DNA of 64,000 bases from Streptomyces naganishii JCM 4654 (GCF_014650575.1 NZ_BMVF01000003.1:186001-250000); one strand, 5' to 3'. Positions 1-8,197 are shown, numbered from the stretch's first letter. Notes: generated by a model not told the origin, from the letters alone. Program-made: numbers and translations.

Positions 1-1035
1 GGCGCGGGCGGTGAGCTGGGCCGGGGCCAGGGCGCGGACCGGGCGTACCCGTCCGACCGGCTCGCCGCCGCCGAGCAGCGTCTCGCCCGCGAACCCGGCG
101 AGCAGGGCGGGGTCGACGCCCGCCCGGGCCAGGGCGGCCGCGGCGACCGGGATCCGGGCCCGGTTCGCGCCGTCGGCGATCTTCACGGCAACGGCCCGGC
201 CGTCGGGCAGGGCGGCCGTCTGCACGCCCTCGAAGCCGTCCTTGGCGAGCAGCCCGGGCACGGCCCGCATCAGCGCGGCCACGTCCCGGCCGGAGCCGGA
301 GGCCATCTCGGCGTGCTCGCGCATCGCGCCGGCCACCCGCGCCTCGGGGCTGCCGGGCGCGGCGGTGGTGAGGCGGGCGGCGGCGCGGGCGAGGCCGTGC
401 AGGGAGACGGCGAACAGGGGCGCGCCGCAGCCGTCGACGGTGACGTGGGCGACGCGCTGCCCGGTCAGGTCCTCGACGGTCCCGGCGATCACCTGCTGGA
501 GGGGGTGGGCCGGGTCGAGGTAGTCCTCGAGGGACCAGCCGTTGAGGCGGCAGGTGTGGAGCATGGCCGCGTGCTTGCCGGAGCAGTTCTGGGCGAGCCG
601 GGAGGGCATGCGGCCCTCGCGCACCCAGGCGTCCCGTACGGCGGGGTCGTAGGGCAGGTCGGGGACGTTGCGCAGGTCGTCCTCGGTGAGTCCGGCGAGT
701 TCCAGGATCCGCCGGGTCCCGGCGAGGTGGCGTTCCTCGCCGGAGTGGCTGGCGGCGGCGAGGGAGAGCAGGCCGCCGTCCAGCGGGAGCCCGGCCCGGA
801 CCATGGCCACGGCCTGGAGGGGCTTGAGCGCGGAGCGCGGGAAGAACGCGGCCTCGATGTCGCCGAGCCGGAGGCCGACGTGCCCGTCGGCGCCGAGGAC
901 GACGACGGAGCCGTAGTGGACGCCCTCGATCACCGCGCCACGGATCACGTGGGCGACGGGGGCGTGGAGGGGTTCGCGGACGGGGGGTGCCTGGGCGGGG
1001 GGACTGCTGTGCATCACTGCCTGGTTCGTCTTCAT
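1..1035 (-). CDS. L-asparaginase II family protein (partial, 3' end outside window)
   Basis: Predicted to hydrolyse L-asparagine to aspartate and ammonia. The ATG lies at 1035-1033 and the frame stays open to position 1 (345 codons), so the stop is just outside the window. The N-terminal part carries the family signature RSALKPLQA, and further on NCSGKHAAML, both typical of the Rhizobium-type asparaginase family (PF06089) rather than the classical bacterial type I/II enzymes. The length already seen is about the usual full length, so little should be missing. No signal peptide is visible, so a cytoplasmic enzyme is expected. It lies downstream of a GntR regulator in the same direction, with a hairpin between them, and may be its target; that link is inference. 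Confidence 0.85.
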   Translation of the reverse strand, partial: MKTNQAVMHSSPPAQAPPVREPLHAPVAHVIRGAVIEGVHYGSVVVLGADGHVGLRLGDIEAAFFPRSALKPLQAVAMVRAGLPLDGGLLSLAAASHSGEERHLAGTRRILELAGLTEDDLRNVPDLPYDPAVRDAWVREGRMPSRLAQNCSGKHAAMLHTCRLNGWSLEDYLDPAHPLQQVIAGTVEDLTGQRVAHVTVDGCGAPLFAVSLHGLARAAARLTTAAPGSPEARVAGAMREHAEMASGSGRDVAALMRAVPGLLAKDGFEGVQTAALPDGRAVAVKIADGANRARIPVAAAALARAGVDPALLAGFAGETLLGGGEPVGRVRPVRALAPAQLTARA

Positions 1036-1057
1036 CGGTGAGGTGGTGGTGTGGCCG

Positions 1058-1082
1058 GCCGGCGCGGGGGTCACGCGCCGGC
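1058..1082 (-). terminator. hairpin between GntR gene and asparaginase gene
   Basis: Perfect 9-bp inverted repeat GCCGGCGCG / CGCGCCGGC with a 7-nt loop. It lies 130 nt past the GntR stop and just ahead of the asparaginase start. There is no U-tract, as usual in Streptomyces. It could equally be a leader structure of the asparaginase mRNA. Confidence 0.4.
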
Positions 1083-1212
1083 GGGGGTGCGGGCGATGCG
1101 GCGGCGGGCGGCGAACCAGCCCGCGACGAGCGCCCGGCGGTCAGCGGCGGGCACGGCACGGTGGCCGCGTCGGCGTGACGGTGTGACGGCGTTCGGGACG
1201 CGTGACGCCCTT

Positions 1213-1953
1213 TCAGGTGCTGTTCGCTCGACGCTCGGCTCCGTCGCCGGTGGAGTCGTGCGCGCGGCGCACGATGTCGGTGAGGGTGTTCTCGACGCGG
1301 TCGAGGTGGTGGGACATGGCCTCGACGGCGTCCGGCTCGCTGCCGTCGGTCAGCGCCTCGACGATCGCCCGGTGCTCGCGGTTGGACTGCTCGCGGCGGC
1401 CGCCCAGTTCGTTGAGGAAGGCCGACTGGCGGGCCAGCGCGTCGCGGATCTCCTCGATCACCCGGCGGAACACCGGGTTCTGCGCGGCCTGCGCGACGGC
1501 GAGGTGGAACAGGGTGTCCAGCGCGACCCACGAGGTCGTGTCGGTCTCCCGCTCCATCCGCTCCAGCAGGTGGACGAGGTGGTCCAGGTCCTCCGGGGTG
1601 CGGCGCCGCGCCGCGTACCCGGCGACCGGGATCTCGATGTGGCGGCGCACCTCCAGCAGGTCGCTGGCCGCGTAGTCGCCGAAGGTGGGGTCCTCCACCG
1701 CGTTCGCGACCACGAAGGTGCCCCTGCCGGTGCGGGACACGGTCAGGCCCATCGTCTGCAGCGCGCGCAGCGCCTCGCGCAGCACGGGCCGGGAGACCTC
1801 CAGGGTGCGGCACAGTTCCGCCTCGGAGGGCAGCTTGTCGCCGATCGCGTACTCGCCGCGCTCGATGGCTCCGCGGAGGTGGGTGAGCACCGCTTCCATC
1901 GCGCTGACGCGCCGGGGTGCCGAGCCACCTGTCTGGCTGTCTGACAGGTTCAC
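1213..1953 (-). CDS. GntR family (FadR subfamily) transcriptional regulator
   Basis: DNA-binding regulator of about 246 aa. The N-terminal winged helix-turn-helix includes GDKLPSEAELCRTLEVSR, and the all-helical FCD ligand domain follows (metal/ligand-type histidines in RRHIEIP, DTLFHLAVA and EHRAIVEAL). The GTG at 1953 was chosen because GGAGG sits 8 nt upstream; the frame runs open for 20 more codons without a better start. The gene precedes the asparaginase gene on the same strand. A perfect 7-bp inverted repeat overlaps its first codons and may serve autoregulation. The ligand is unknown; FadR-type regulators usually sense small carboxylic or amino acids. Confidence 0.85.
   Translation of the reverse strand: MNLSDSQTGGSAPRRVSAMEAVLTHLRGAIERGEYAIGDKLPSEAELCRTLEVSRPVLREALRALQTMGLTVSRTGRGTFVVANAVEDPTFGDYAASDLLEVRRHIEIPVAGYAARRRTPEDLDHLVHLLERMERETDTTSWVALDTLFHLAVAQAAQNPVFRRVIEEIRDALARQSAFLNELGGRREQSNREHRAIVEALTDGSEPDAVEAMSHHLDRVENTLTDIVRRAHDSTGDGAERRANST
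1927..1949. promoter_or_regulatory. inverted repeat at the GntR start codon (candidate operator)
   Basis: ACCTGTC, a 9-nt spacer, then GACAGGT: a perfect 7-bp dyad that begins immediately after the GTG start codon of the GntR gene. FadR-type regulators often bind short dyads near their own promoter; binding here is inference. Confidence 0.35.
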
Positions 1954-2010
1954 GGGGCGATCCTCCGGGGTGCGCGACGGCACTGTCAAGGGGCGTCGTG
2001 AGAAAACATC

Positions 2011-2049
2011 CACGGCGTGTGAGGCCGTGTACGGGCCTCACACCCCGTG
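2011..2049 (-). terminator. terminator hairpin of uppP
   Basis: GTGTGAGGCC / GGCCTCACAC forms a perfect 10-bp stem with a 7-nt loop (2017-2043). After one mismatch the stem extends by CACGG / CCGTG (2011-2015 / 2045-2049). It begins about 25 nt beyond the uppP stop and before the GntR gene. Confidence 0.7.
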
Positions 2050-2073
2050 GGCGCGGCCGGGCCGCGGGGTCGC

Positions 2074-2910
2074 TCAGGCGTCGAGCACGCCGCTGCCCAG
2101 CAGGGCGAAGAGCAGCACGCCGACCGCTATGCGGTAGAGCACGAAGGCGTTGAAGGAGTGCTTGGCGACGAACTTCAGCAGCCAGGCGATGGAGGCGTAG
2201 GCCACCACGAAGGACACCAGCGTGCCGACGGCCAGCGGGGCGGCGCCCACGCCCGCGCCGAGGGCGTCCTTGAGCTCGTAGATGCCGGCGCCGGTCAGGG
2301 CCGGGATGCCGAGGAAGAAGGAGAGCCGGGTGGCGGCGACGCGGTCGAGGTCCAGGATCAGCGCGGTCGACATGGTGGCGCCCGAGCGGGAGAAGCCGGG
2401 GAAGAGCAGGGCGAGGATCTGGGAGGTGCCGACCAGCATCGCGTCCTTGAACGAGGTGTCGTCCTCGCCGCGCTTGTGCCGGCCCATCTGGTCCGCGCAC
2501 CACATCACGGCGCTGCCCGCGATCAGCGAACCGGCGACCACCCACAGCGAGCCGAGCGGCCCGTCGATCAGGGGCTTGGCGGCCAGGCCGACGACGACGA
2601 TCGGGATCGTCGCGTAGATGACCCACCAGGCGAACTTGTAGTCGTGGTGGTAGCGCTCCTCGCGGTGGGCGAGGCCGCGCACCCACGCGGAGACGATCCG
2701 CACGATGTCCTTGAAGAAGTACACGAGCACGGCGGCGATGGCGCCGACCTGGATGACGGCGGAGAAACCGACGACGGAGGTGTCGTCGACCGGGATGTCC
2801 ATGAGCCCCTCGGCGATCTTGAGGTGGCCGGTGGAGGACACGGGGAGGAACTCTGTCACCCCCTCGACTACTCCTAGGACGACGGCCTGACCGACGGAGA
2901 TGGCGCTCAT
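2074..2910 (-). CDS. uppP: undecaprenyl-diphosphatase UppP (BacA)
   Basis: Integral membrane phosphatase that recycles undecaprenyl pyrophosphate to the monophosphate carrier used in peptidoglycan synthesis; it also confers bacitracin tolerance. The 278-aa length matches the family. The two catalytic signatures are present: EGVTEFLPVSSTGHL near the N-terminus and GFSRSGATMSTALI around residues 165-180. About eight hydrophobic segments are visible. The gene ends at a strong hairpin and is probably transcribed alone or behind the crcB operon (78-bp gap). Confidence 0.95.
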   Translation of the reverse strand: MSAISVGQAVVLGVVEGVTEFLPVSSTGHLKIAEGLMDIPVDDTSVVGFSAVIQVGAIAAVLVYFFKDIVRIVSAWVRGLAHREERYHHDYKFAWWVIYATIPIVVVGLAAKPLIDGPLGSLWVVAGSLIAGSAVMWCADQMGRHKRGEDDTSFKDAMLVGTSQILALLFPGFSRSGATMSTALILDLDRVAATRLSFFLGIPALTGAGIYELKDALGAGVGAAPLAVGTLVSFVVAYASIAWLLKFVAKHSFNAFVLYRIAVGVLLFALLGSGVLDA

Positions 2911-2988
2911 GGGATCCAGTTCTGCGGATGGGGTCGACAGTGTCGTGCACAGCCCTATCGCGCCGAGGTGAAGCGGAGGTGGACGGCG

Positions 2989-3357
2989 TCAGAACGCGGC
3001 GGAAAGCCACACGCCGGCGAACGCCGCGCCGAGTCCCGCCACCACGCTCGCGGCCGCGTTGCCCACGGCGTAGAGCCCGGCGCCGGTCTCGGTCAGCCTC
3101 AACGTCTCGTAGGAGAAGGTCGAGTACGTCGTCAGCGCGCCGCACAGCCCGGTGCCCAATAGCAGTTGGAGGTGCGGGCCGGCCGCGCCGGAGGCCACGG
3201 CGCCGGTCAGCAGGCCGAGGATCAGGCAGCCGGTGACGTTGACGACGAACGTGCCCCAGGGGAAGACCGAGTCGTGCCGGGACTGCACGGCGCGGTCGGT
3301 GAGGTAGCGCAGGGGGGCGCCGACGGCGGCGCCCAGGACGACCAGCAGCCAGTTCAC
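2989..3357 (-). CDS. crcB: fluoride ion channel FluC/CrcB (distal copy)
   Basis: Small four-TM fluoride channel subunit (122 aa) that exports F- as a dual-topology dimer. Family motifs present: the N of NVTGCLILG and [15 protein letters not shown], which matches the GxxGGxTTFSTF fluoride pathway motif with one substitution. The GTG start overlaps the stop of the upstream DUF190 gene (GTGA), indicating translational coupling. With the other crcB copy at 3731-4195 this gives the usual actinobacterial pair, which can form a heterodimer. Confidence 0.9.
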   Translation of the reverse strand: MNWLLVVLGAAVGAPLRYLTDRAVQSRHDSVFPWGTFVVNVTGCLILGLLTGAVASGAAGPHLQLLLGTGLCGALTTYSTFSYETLRLTETGAGLYAVGNAAASVVAGLGAAFAGVWLSAAF

Positions 3358-3734
3358 GACCGCCTCCTGCCCTTCGCGGCGGGGGCGCCGGGTTCGTCGC
3401 CCCGGCCCACGTAGCGGATGACCTCGCAGTCGTCGAGGATCACCAGTCCCTCGGCGACCAGTTCGTCGAGCTGCGGCAGGAAGGCCCGGACCCGCTCCTC
3501 GGTGTCGACGATCACGACGGCCACCGGCAGGTCCTCGCTCATCGACAGCAGCCGGGAGGTGTGGATCAGGGAGGAGGCGCCGAAGCCCTCGACGCCGCGG
3601 AAGACGCTGGCGCCGGCGAGCCCGGCGGTGTGCGCCCGGTGCACGATCTCCGAGTAGAGCGGCTTGTGGTGCCAGGTGTCGTTCTCGCCGATGAAGACGG
3701 TCACGCGCAGGGCGCTCCCGGTGAGCCTGGTCAT
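3354..3734 (-). CDS. DUF190 family protein
   Basis: 126-aa soluble protein with a ferredoxin-like (PII-like) fold expected for DUF190. Key stretches are [19 protein letters not shown] and [18 protein letters not shown]190 genes are habitually found between or beside crcB genes, as here, and are thought to assist or regulate fluoride export, though no biochemical role is settled. The ATG at 3734 overlaps the stop of the upstream crcB copy (ATGA), and the stop overlaps the start of the downstream copy, so the three genes form one coupled operon. Confidence 0.85.
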   Translation of the reverse strand: MTRLTGSALRVTVFIGENDTWHHKPLYSEIVHRAHTAGLAGASVFRGVEGFGASSLIHTSRLLSMSEDLPVAVVIVDTEERVRAFLPQLDELVAEGLVILDDCEVIRYVGRGDEPGAPAAKGRRRS

Positions 3735-4195
3735 CGCTGCCTCCACTTCAGGACGCGGCGGGCCGCCGTCACGGCGAGCCACACGGCCGCGAGCGCCGCG
3801 CACAGGGTCGCGGCGAGGTAGGCCAGCCCGGTGCGGGCGTGGCCGGAGTCGACGAGCTTCTGGATGTCCACGGCATAGGTGGAGAAGGTGGTGAAGCCGC
3901 CGAGCACGCCGGTGCCGAAGAAGGGGCGGACCAGGCGGTGGGCGGCCCACACGTCGGTGACGACCACCATGAAGACGCCGATGACGGCGCAGCCGAGGAC
4001 GTTGGTCCAGAAGGTCGCCCACGGGAATCCGCCGGGCGGGGTCGGCCACCACAGGGAGGCCGCGTAGCGGGCGGTCGCGCCGAGCGCGCCGCCGAGCGCC
4101 ACCACCGCGACCACCGGCGCCTGGGCCCGCCAGGCGCGGCGCGGGCGTGCGCCCGGTGCGCGCAGGCGCAGGCTCTCGGTTTCCGGGGCTGTCAT
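3731..4195 (-). CDS. crcB: fluoride ion channel FluC/CrcB (proximal copy)
   Basis: First gene of the fluoride operon, 154 aa with a 25-residue Arg-rich N-terminal extension before the first membrane helix. Motifs [20 protein letters not shown] and [13 protein letters not shown] match the channel family well, with a better GGFTTFSTY than the distal copy. The ATG at 4195 has AGGAG 11 nt upstream. The 5' leader can fold into a 9-bp stem that includes part of this ribosome-binding site. Confidence 0.9.
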   Translation of the reverse strand: MTAPETESLRLRAPGARPRRAWRAQAPVVAVVALGGALGATARYAASLWWPTPPGGFPWATFWTNVLGCAVIGVFMVVVTDVWAAHRLVRPFFGTGVLGGFTTFSTYAVDIQKLVDSGHARTGLAYLAATLCAALAAVWLAVTAARRVLKWRQR

Positions 4196-4208
4196 CGGTC
4201 GTACGTCT

Positions 4209-4259
4209 CCTACTCGCCCGGGCCCCCGGGTGCGCGGGGCCGCTGCCTTCGCAAGTAGG
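4209..4259 (-). promoter_or_regulatory. leader hairpin overlapping the crcB ribosome-binding site
   Basis: On the transcribed strand CCTACTTGC (4259-4251) pairs with GCGAGTAGG (4217-4209): nine pairs, one of them G-U. The 33-nt loop is rich in further GC stems. The AGG of the ribosome-binding site lies inside the 3' arm. The consensus of the known fluoride (crcB) riboswitch was looked for and not recognised, so this is a structural observation only. Confidence 0.35.
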
Positions 4260-4383
4260 GACCGTTGGCGGCGCCGGTGCCGCGGTTCGGGTACGGCGGG
4301 CCCCACCGCCGCGCCGCGGACGACCGCGGCCGCCCAACAGGGTAGCCCCAGGTGGTCACCGGGGTCACTTCGGACACGGTGGG

Positions 4384-5355
4384 TCAGGGGCGGGACGGCG
4401 CCTCGCAGAGGGCGACGCCCCGTTCCCAGAGGCTGCCGAGGACCAGGTGGCCGCCGGTCTCGCAGACGCTGGTGACCATGCGGTAGCCGGAGCGGCGGCG
4501 GGCGAGGTGGTGGGTGATCCGGCCCTCGTCGTCCACGGCGAGGACGCCGGCCGCGCCGGTCGGCCGGTACGGGGCGCGCACGGCGACGCGGGCGGCGGCC
4601 CCGCGCACGGCCGGGGAGGAGCGGTGCAGCAGGTCCAGCGGGGGCACGCGGGGACCGGCCAGGGAGACCCACACCGGTCCGTCCTTGCCCGCCCGCCAGA
4701 TGTTGTCCGGCATGCCCGGCAGGTCCGCCACGAAGGTCTCGGCCCGGCCGCCGCCCGCTCCGGCGAGCCAGTACCGGGTGAGCCGGCGCGCGCCGGTCTC
4801 CGCGACCACGAGGAAGGACTCGTCGGCGCTCGGCGCCAGGCCGTTGGCGAACTGGAGCCCGTCGAGGACCACTTCGGGCGTCCGGCTGCCCGGCGCTAGG
4901 CGCAACAGCCGTCCCGTTCCGGTGTGTTCGACGATGTCGCCGATCCACTGGCCGAGCGGGTAGCGGCGGCTGGAGACGGTGAAGTAGACGGTGCCGTCCG
5001 ACAGGGCGACGACGTTGCTGCAGAACCGCAGCCGCTCCCCCGCCACCGCGTCGGCGAGCACGTGGACGGTCCCGCCGTCCGGATCGACGCGCAGCAGACC
5101 GCGTTCGGCGTCGCACACCAACAGGTCGCCGTCCGGCAGGAGTTCCAGGCCCAGCGGCCTGCCGCCGGTCTCCGCGAGCACCGAGACCCGCGCGGCGGCG
5201 CCCACGGGCTGCTCCGTCAGGCCGTCCAGGCGCAGGATCCGGCCGTCCTCGACGCCGGTGAACACGCGGCCGCGGTCGTCGGCGACGACGTCCTCGGGGC
5301 CACGACCGCCGACGCCCACGTAGGCGAGCGGGACGAGAGCGGTGGGACGGTCCAT
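4384..5355 (-). CDS. SMP-30/strictosidine-synthase-like beta-propeller protein
   Basis: 323-aa six-bladed beta-propeller of the SMP-30/gluconolactonase/strictosidine-synthase-like group. Features: [58 protein letters not shown] and [12 protein letters not shown], the last two typical of plant strictosidine-synthase-like hydrolases. The substrate cannot be told from sequence; bacterial members are often lactonases or esterases. The ATG at 5355 ([10 protein letters not shown]) has GGGCAGG upstream; the frame is open beyond it but without a better start. It ends 71 nt past the neighbouring ArsR-like gene's stop and may be co-transcribed with it. Confidence 0.75.
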   Translation of the reverse strand: MDRPTALVPLAYVGVGGRGPEDVVADDRGRVFTGVEDGRILRLDGLTEQPVGAAARVSVLAETGGRPLGLELLPDGDLLVCDAERGLLRVDPDGGTVHVLADAVAGERLRFCSNVVALSDGTVYFTVSSRRYPLGQWIGDIVEHTGTGRLLRLAPGSRTPEVVLDGLQFANGLAPSADESFLVVAETGARRLTRYWLAGAGGGRAETFVADLPGMPDNIWRAGKDGPVWVSLAGPRVPPLDLLHRSSPAVRGAAARVAVRAPYRPTGAAGVLAVDDEGRITHHLARRRSGYRMVTSVCETGGHLVLGSLWERGVALCEAPSRP

Positions 5356-5425
5356 GGGTGCCTGCCCTTCGACGTCGTCACAAGACGCCTCATCCTCGCA
5401 GGCCGGTCCCCCCGCGACAGCCCCG

Positions 5426-5713
5426 TCACCAGCCTTTCTCGAACATCCGCGCCACCTCGGCGATACGGAACTCGTCACGGCGGTAGTGCGTGCGGCGCCG
5501 GACGCGCCGGGTGCGCAGCAGGCCCAGAGCGGCCAGCAGTTCCAGGTGGGACTCGGCGGCCCGGCGGGGAATGCCGAGGCCGGCGGCCACGGCCCGCGCG
5601 GTCGCGCCGTCCGCCGGCGGACGCCCGTACCAGGGCCGGCGTGGGCGAGCCGGGGGATTCTTCAGCCACTCCAGGATGGCCAGACGTGTCCGGCCGGCGG
5701 GCGCCTCGGGCAT
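5426..5713 (-). CDS. ArsR-like winged helix-turn-helix regulator
   Basis: 95-aa protein that is essentially one winged-helix DNA-binding domain: TRLAILEWLKNP as helix 1, a helix-turn-helix around ARAVAAGLGIPRRAAESHLELL, and the wing in LLRTRRVRRRTHYRRDE. No metal-binding cysteines are visible, so it is not a metal sensor of the classical ArsR type. The ATG at 5713 has AGGAGG 6 nt upstream. It is divergent from the VOC protein gene at 5920 and upstream of the SMP-30-like gene; either could be a target. Confidence 0.7.
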   Translation of the reverse strand: MPEAPAGRTRLAILEWLKNPPARPRRPWYGRPPADGATARAVAAGLGIPRRAAESHLELLAALGLLRTRRVRRRTHYRRDEFRIAEVARMFEKGW

Positions 5714-5919
5714 CGCCGCCTCCTGTCCTCCAAGCCGCCTCGTCCTGACCCTTCCCACTGTCCCGCGCGCGCACCCGGCGTGTACGGCACTCCCGGGTCT
5801 TGTCCGGTACGACCGGTCAGGATCGGAGAAGCGGTGCGGCGCGTTCGCGGCCTAGCGTGGGACCACCGGCGCAGCACAGCACGCGCCGGCGGACCGGCCA
5901 CCACCATGAGGAGCGCGCC

Positions 5920-6261
5920 ATGACCGAAGGCCTGAAGACCGTCATCTACCCCGTCAAGGACCTCGACCGGGCCAAGGCCCTGTTCAGGACGCTGCTGGAG
6001 ACCGAGCCGTACGCGGACGAGCCGTACTACGTCGGCTTCAAGGACGCCGGCCAGGACGTCGGCCTCGACCCGAACGGGCACGCCAAGGGCATGACCGGCC
6101 CGGTCCCGTACTGGCACGTGGAGGACATCCGGACACGCCTGACGGCCCTGGTGTCGGCGGGTGCGGAGATCCTCCAGGACGTGCAGGACGTCGGCGGCGG
6201 CCGGCTCATCGCCTCGGTCAAGGACGCGGACGGCAACCTGATCGGGCTGATCCAGGGTTGA
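5920..6261 (+). CDS. VOC (glyoxalase/bleomycin resistance) superfamily protein
   Basis: 113-aa single-domain vicinal-oxygen-chelate protein. It opens with KTVIYPVKDLDRAKALFRTLL and ends with VKDADGNLIGLIQ, the paired beta-alpha-beta-beta-beta units of the fold. Members bind or isomerise small molecules, often as antibiotic-resistance or glyoxalase-like proteins; this one cannot be made more specific. The ATG follows GAGGAG. It is divergent from the ArsR-like regulator at 5713. Confidence 0.8.
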   Translation: MTEGLKTVIYPVKDLDRAKALFRTLLETEPYADEPYYVGFKDAGQDVGLDPNGHAKGMTGPVPYWHVEDIRTRLTALVSAGAEILQDVQDVGGGRLIASVKDADGNLIGLIQG

Positions 6262-6329
6262 TCAAGGGTTGATCCGCGAACCGCTCCAGGGCGGGTCGCC
6301 CGGTGGGCGTCGGCGCGTCTGGATGCACG

Positions 6330-6343
6330 CGCATTAACATGCG
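6330..6343. promoter_or_regulatory. palindrome at the MarR gene start
   Basis: CGCAT-TAAC-ATGCG is a 5-bp perfect dyad with an AT-rich centre. It ends just before the likely ATG at 6348 and would overlap the promoter, as expected for MarR autorepression. Confidence 0.35.
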
Positions 6344-6347
6344 GTGT

Positions 6348-6737
6348 ATGGGAGCGAACGCGGCCGGGCCCCGGCTCGAGGAGCAGTGGCGGGACATCCT
6401 GTCGGTGCACGCGCGGACGATGTGCGAGATCGACCGCGCCCTGCACCCGCACGGGCTGGGCGCGAGCGACTTCGAGGTGCTCGACATCCTGGCCTCCGAG
6501 GGCCCCGACGCGGGCGAGCACTGCCGGGTGCAGAACCTCGTCGGCCGGGTGCACCTCAGCCAGAGCGCGCTGTCCCGCCTGATCGGCCGCCTGGAGAAGG
6601 AGGGCCTGGTCGAGCGGTCGGTGTGCGCGGAGGACCGGCGCGGGGTGTGGGTGTCCCTGACCGCCAGGGGCCGCGCGCTGCACGCCGAGGTGCTCCCGCT
6701 CCAGCGCGCGGCGCTGGCCCGCACGCTGAACGGTTAG
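6348..6737 (+). CDS. MarR family transcriptional regulator
   Basis: 129-aa MarR-type winged helix protein: dimerisation helix WRDILSVHARTMCEIDRAL, recognition region RVHLSQSALSRLIGRLEKEGLV, and the wing with the DRRGVWVSLT motif. The start is taken as ATG 6348; ATG 6339, nine nucleotides upstream in frame, is an alternative. Neither has a good ribosome-binding site, which suggests a very short leader. It follows the VOC gene by 86 bp and may control it. Confidence 0.85.
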   Translation: MGANAAGPRLEEQWRDILSVHARTMCEIDRALHPHGLGASDFEVLDILASEGPDAGEHCRVQNLVGRVHLSQSALSRLIGRLEKEGLVERSVCAEDRRGVWVSLTARGRALHAEVLPLQRAALARTLNG

Positions 6738-6764
6738 TCCGGTCCGTCCGGGGCGTCCCCCGGC

Positions 6765-7172
6765 TCAGCCCTCCGGCCGGGCCAGGAGCGTCCGTACGCC
6801 CTCGGAGGTCAGCGTCAGGCCGTGCGGCGAGCTGGCGTCGATGGTGAGCGACAGGTCGTCGGCGGGCCACTGGGAGGCCAGCGCGCCGAGCGGCACCAGC
6901 CGGTAGCGGGAGACGAAGGGCAGCAGCTCCGACATCTCCAGCTCCGAGGTGAACACGGGCACCACCGGCACCCCGCCCGGCTGTTCCAGGACCGGCAGGG
7001 CGACGGCCGAGGGATTGGTGGCGTCCTCCTCGCTCACGTCGTCGGGCACGGGGATCAGGACGTCGCTGCCGGCGAGCGTGTCCAGTGCGACCGCGTCCTC
7101 GGCGTTCCGGGCGAGGACGTCCAGCGCGTGCTGCGCGGGCGTCGCGGCGTTGTCGTTCGCGGGTGTCTCCAT
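6765..7172 (-). CDS. SseB family protein
   Basis: 135-aa protein with the SseB N-terminal domain: EDAVALDTLAGSDVLIPVPDD, VLEQPGGVPVVPVFTSELEM and the end LLARPEG. In Streptomyces such proteins are common, cytoplasmic and of unknown role; the name comes from enterobacterial proteins with little functional data. The ATG at 7172 follows GGGA. It is convergent with the MarR gene and downstream of the STAS gene, with a strong hairpin between, so it probably has its own promoter. Confidence 0.75.
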   Translation of the reverse strand: METPANDNAATPAQHALDVLARNAEDAVALDTLAGSDVLIPVPDDVSEEDATNPSAVALPVLEQPGGVPVVPVFTSELEMSELLPFVSRYRLVPLGALASQWPADDLSLTIDASSPHGLTLTSEGVRTLLARPEG

Positions 7173-7286
7173 GGCTGATTCCCTGGTAGCGGCAGTCGTG
7201 CGGCCGCCCGGACGGTGCTCGTCGCGGGCACGTTCCTGCTCGCGTACCCGATCACCGGCGGCGCAACCACCCGAGTGCACGGCGGC

Positions 7287-7318
7287 GGGCTCTCCGCGAT
7301 ACGCGACGCGGAGAGCCC
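7287..7318 (-). terminator. terminator hairpin after the STAS gene
   Basis: GGGCTCTCCGCG / CGCGGAGAGCCC forms a perfect 12-bp stem with an 8-nt loop, 66 nt past the STAS stop. The 211-bp interval 7173-7383 otherwise shows no gene. Confidence 0.7.
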
Positions 7319-7383
7319 ACCGGGGCTCACTTCCGAACCCCGTGGGGACTGGGTAACCACGACTCCGGAGGCGATTCGCCGAT

Positions 7384-7725
7384 TCACTCCGGCCTGGCGC
7401 CGGCGTCCGTGTCCGCTGCCGCGCCGGCCGAGAACAGCGGGCCCGTGCCCGTGAGGGCGAGCAGCCGCTCGGCCACCGGGGTGGCGGCGGTGATGACGAC
7501 GCTCTTGCCCTGGGTGAGCGCGCGCCGGCGCAGGCTGATGAGGATGTTGAGGGCCGAGCAGTCGCAGAACGCGACCGCCCCGAGGTCCACGTCGACGCCC
7601 CGGGCCGAGCACGCGAGGGCCTGCCGCAGGGCGCGCTGGAACGCCTGGCCGGCATCGAGGTCCAGCTCGCCACGCACCGCCACGACCACCCGGTCGCCGG
7701 CGGGACGGCTTTCGATCACCGGCAT
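7384..7725 (-). CDS. STAS domain protein (anti-sigma factor antagonist type)
   Basis: 113-aa STAS-domain protein of the SpoIIAA/RsbV/BldG group. Core motif DLGAVAFCDCSALNILISLRR contains the serine usually phosphorylated by a HATPase kinase, in the DCSALN stretch. It should bind an anti-sigma factor and free a sigma factor when unphosphorylated. The ATG at 7725 has GGGAGAGG upstream; ATG 7764 or 7788 in the same frame are alternatives. It is divergent from the winged-helix gene at 7858 and sits in a window that also holds a HATPase protein (10675). Confidence 0.8.
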   Translation of the reverse strand: MPVIESRPAGDRVVVAVRGELDLDAGQAFQRALRQALACSARGVDVDLGAVAFCDCSALNILISLRRRALTQGKSVVITAATPVAERLLALTGTGPLFSAGAAADTDAGARPE

Positions 7726-7822
7726 GACCGCCTCTCCCGCCCGTGCGTGCCCGTCTTCCCGCATCAGGCTCACTCCCGTGTATGGCACACGTCAAGTTAT
7801 ACCGGAAAACTTGTTCATGCTT

Positions 7823-7851
7823 TTGCATACATGAAACATGGGCCCTAGTCT
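7823..7851 (+). promoter_or_regulatory. promoter of the winged-helix gene (leaderless)
   Basis: TTGCAT (7823-7828), 17 nt, TAGTCT (7846-7851), then 6 nt to the ATG at 7858. The expected transcription start is the A of the ATG, so the mRNA would have no leader; no ribosome-binding site is present. Short dyads ATGC-TTTT-GCAT (7817-7828) and CATG-AAA-CATG (7830-7840) overlap the promoter and could be operators for the gene's own product. Confidence 0.6.
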
Positions 7852-7857
7852 TGGGGC

Positions 7858-8181
7858 ATGGTAGAAGTGCCCGAGCCGCACACCGGATGGACGTTCATGA
7901 CGAACCACGCCCGGGTGCTGGCCGCGATCGCCGACGACAACAACGCCCGTATCCGTGACATCGCCGCCCACTGCCGGCTCACCGAGCGCGCCGTCCAGAA
8001 GATCATCACGGACCTGGAGCGCGACGGCTATCTCTCCCACACCCGGGAGGGGCGCGGCAACATCTACCGCATCGATCCGAGCAAGGTGCTGCGCCATCCC
8101 GCCGAGGCCGGACTGACCGTGGCGTCCCTGCTGTCGCTGCTGGTCAAGGCGGAGGCCGGGCACGCCGGCCCCGGGGACTGA
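7858..8181 (+). CDS. winged helix-turn-helix (MarR-like) regulator
   Basis: 107-aa protein, nearly all winged helix: TNHARVLAAIADDNNARIRDIA, then recognition helix LTERAVQKIITDLERDGYL and wing THTREG-like SHTREGRGNIYRI. This MarR_2 type is common in Streptomyces. It starts at an ATG exactly where a leaderless promoter would begin transcription. It is divergent from the STAS gene and convergent with glpK. Confidence 0.8.
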   Translation: MVEVPEPHTGWTFMTNHARVLAAIADDNNARIRDIAAHCRLTERAVQKIITDLERDGYLSHTREGRGNIYRIDPSKVLRHPAEAGLTVASLLSLLVKAEAGHAGPGD

Positions 8182-8197
8182 GGCGGCCGCGAGGCTC

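Noticed and set aside
4196..4383. Fluoride riboswitch before crcB
   Set aside because: Looked for the conserved GGNGAUGG...CUGAUG layout; not found. Only an RBS-overlapping hairpin is reported.
3731..5116. Long frame joining crcB with sequence antisense or out of frame to the SMP-30-like gene
   Set aside because: The crcB start at 4195 has a ribosome-binding site and normal length; the upstream part is Arg-rich and overlaps another gene's codons in another frame.
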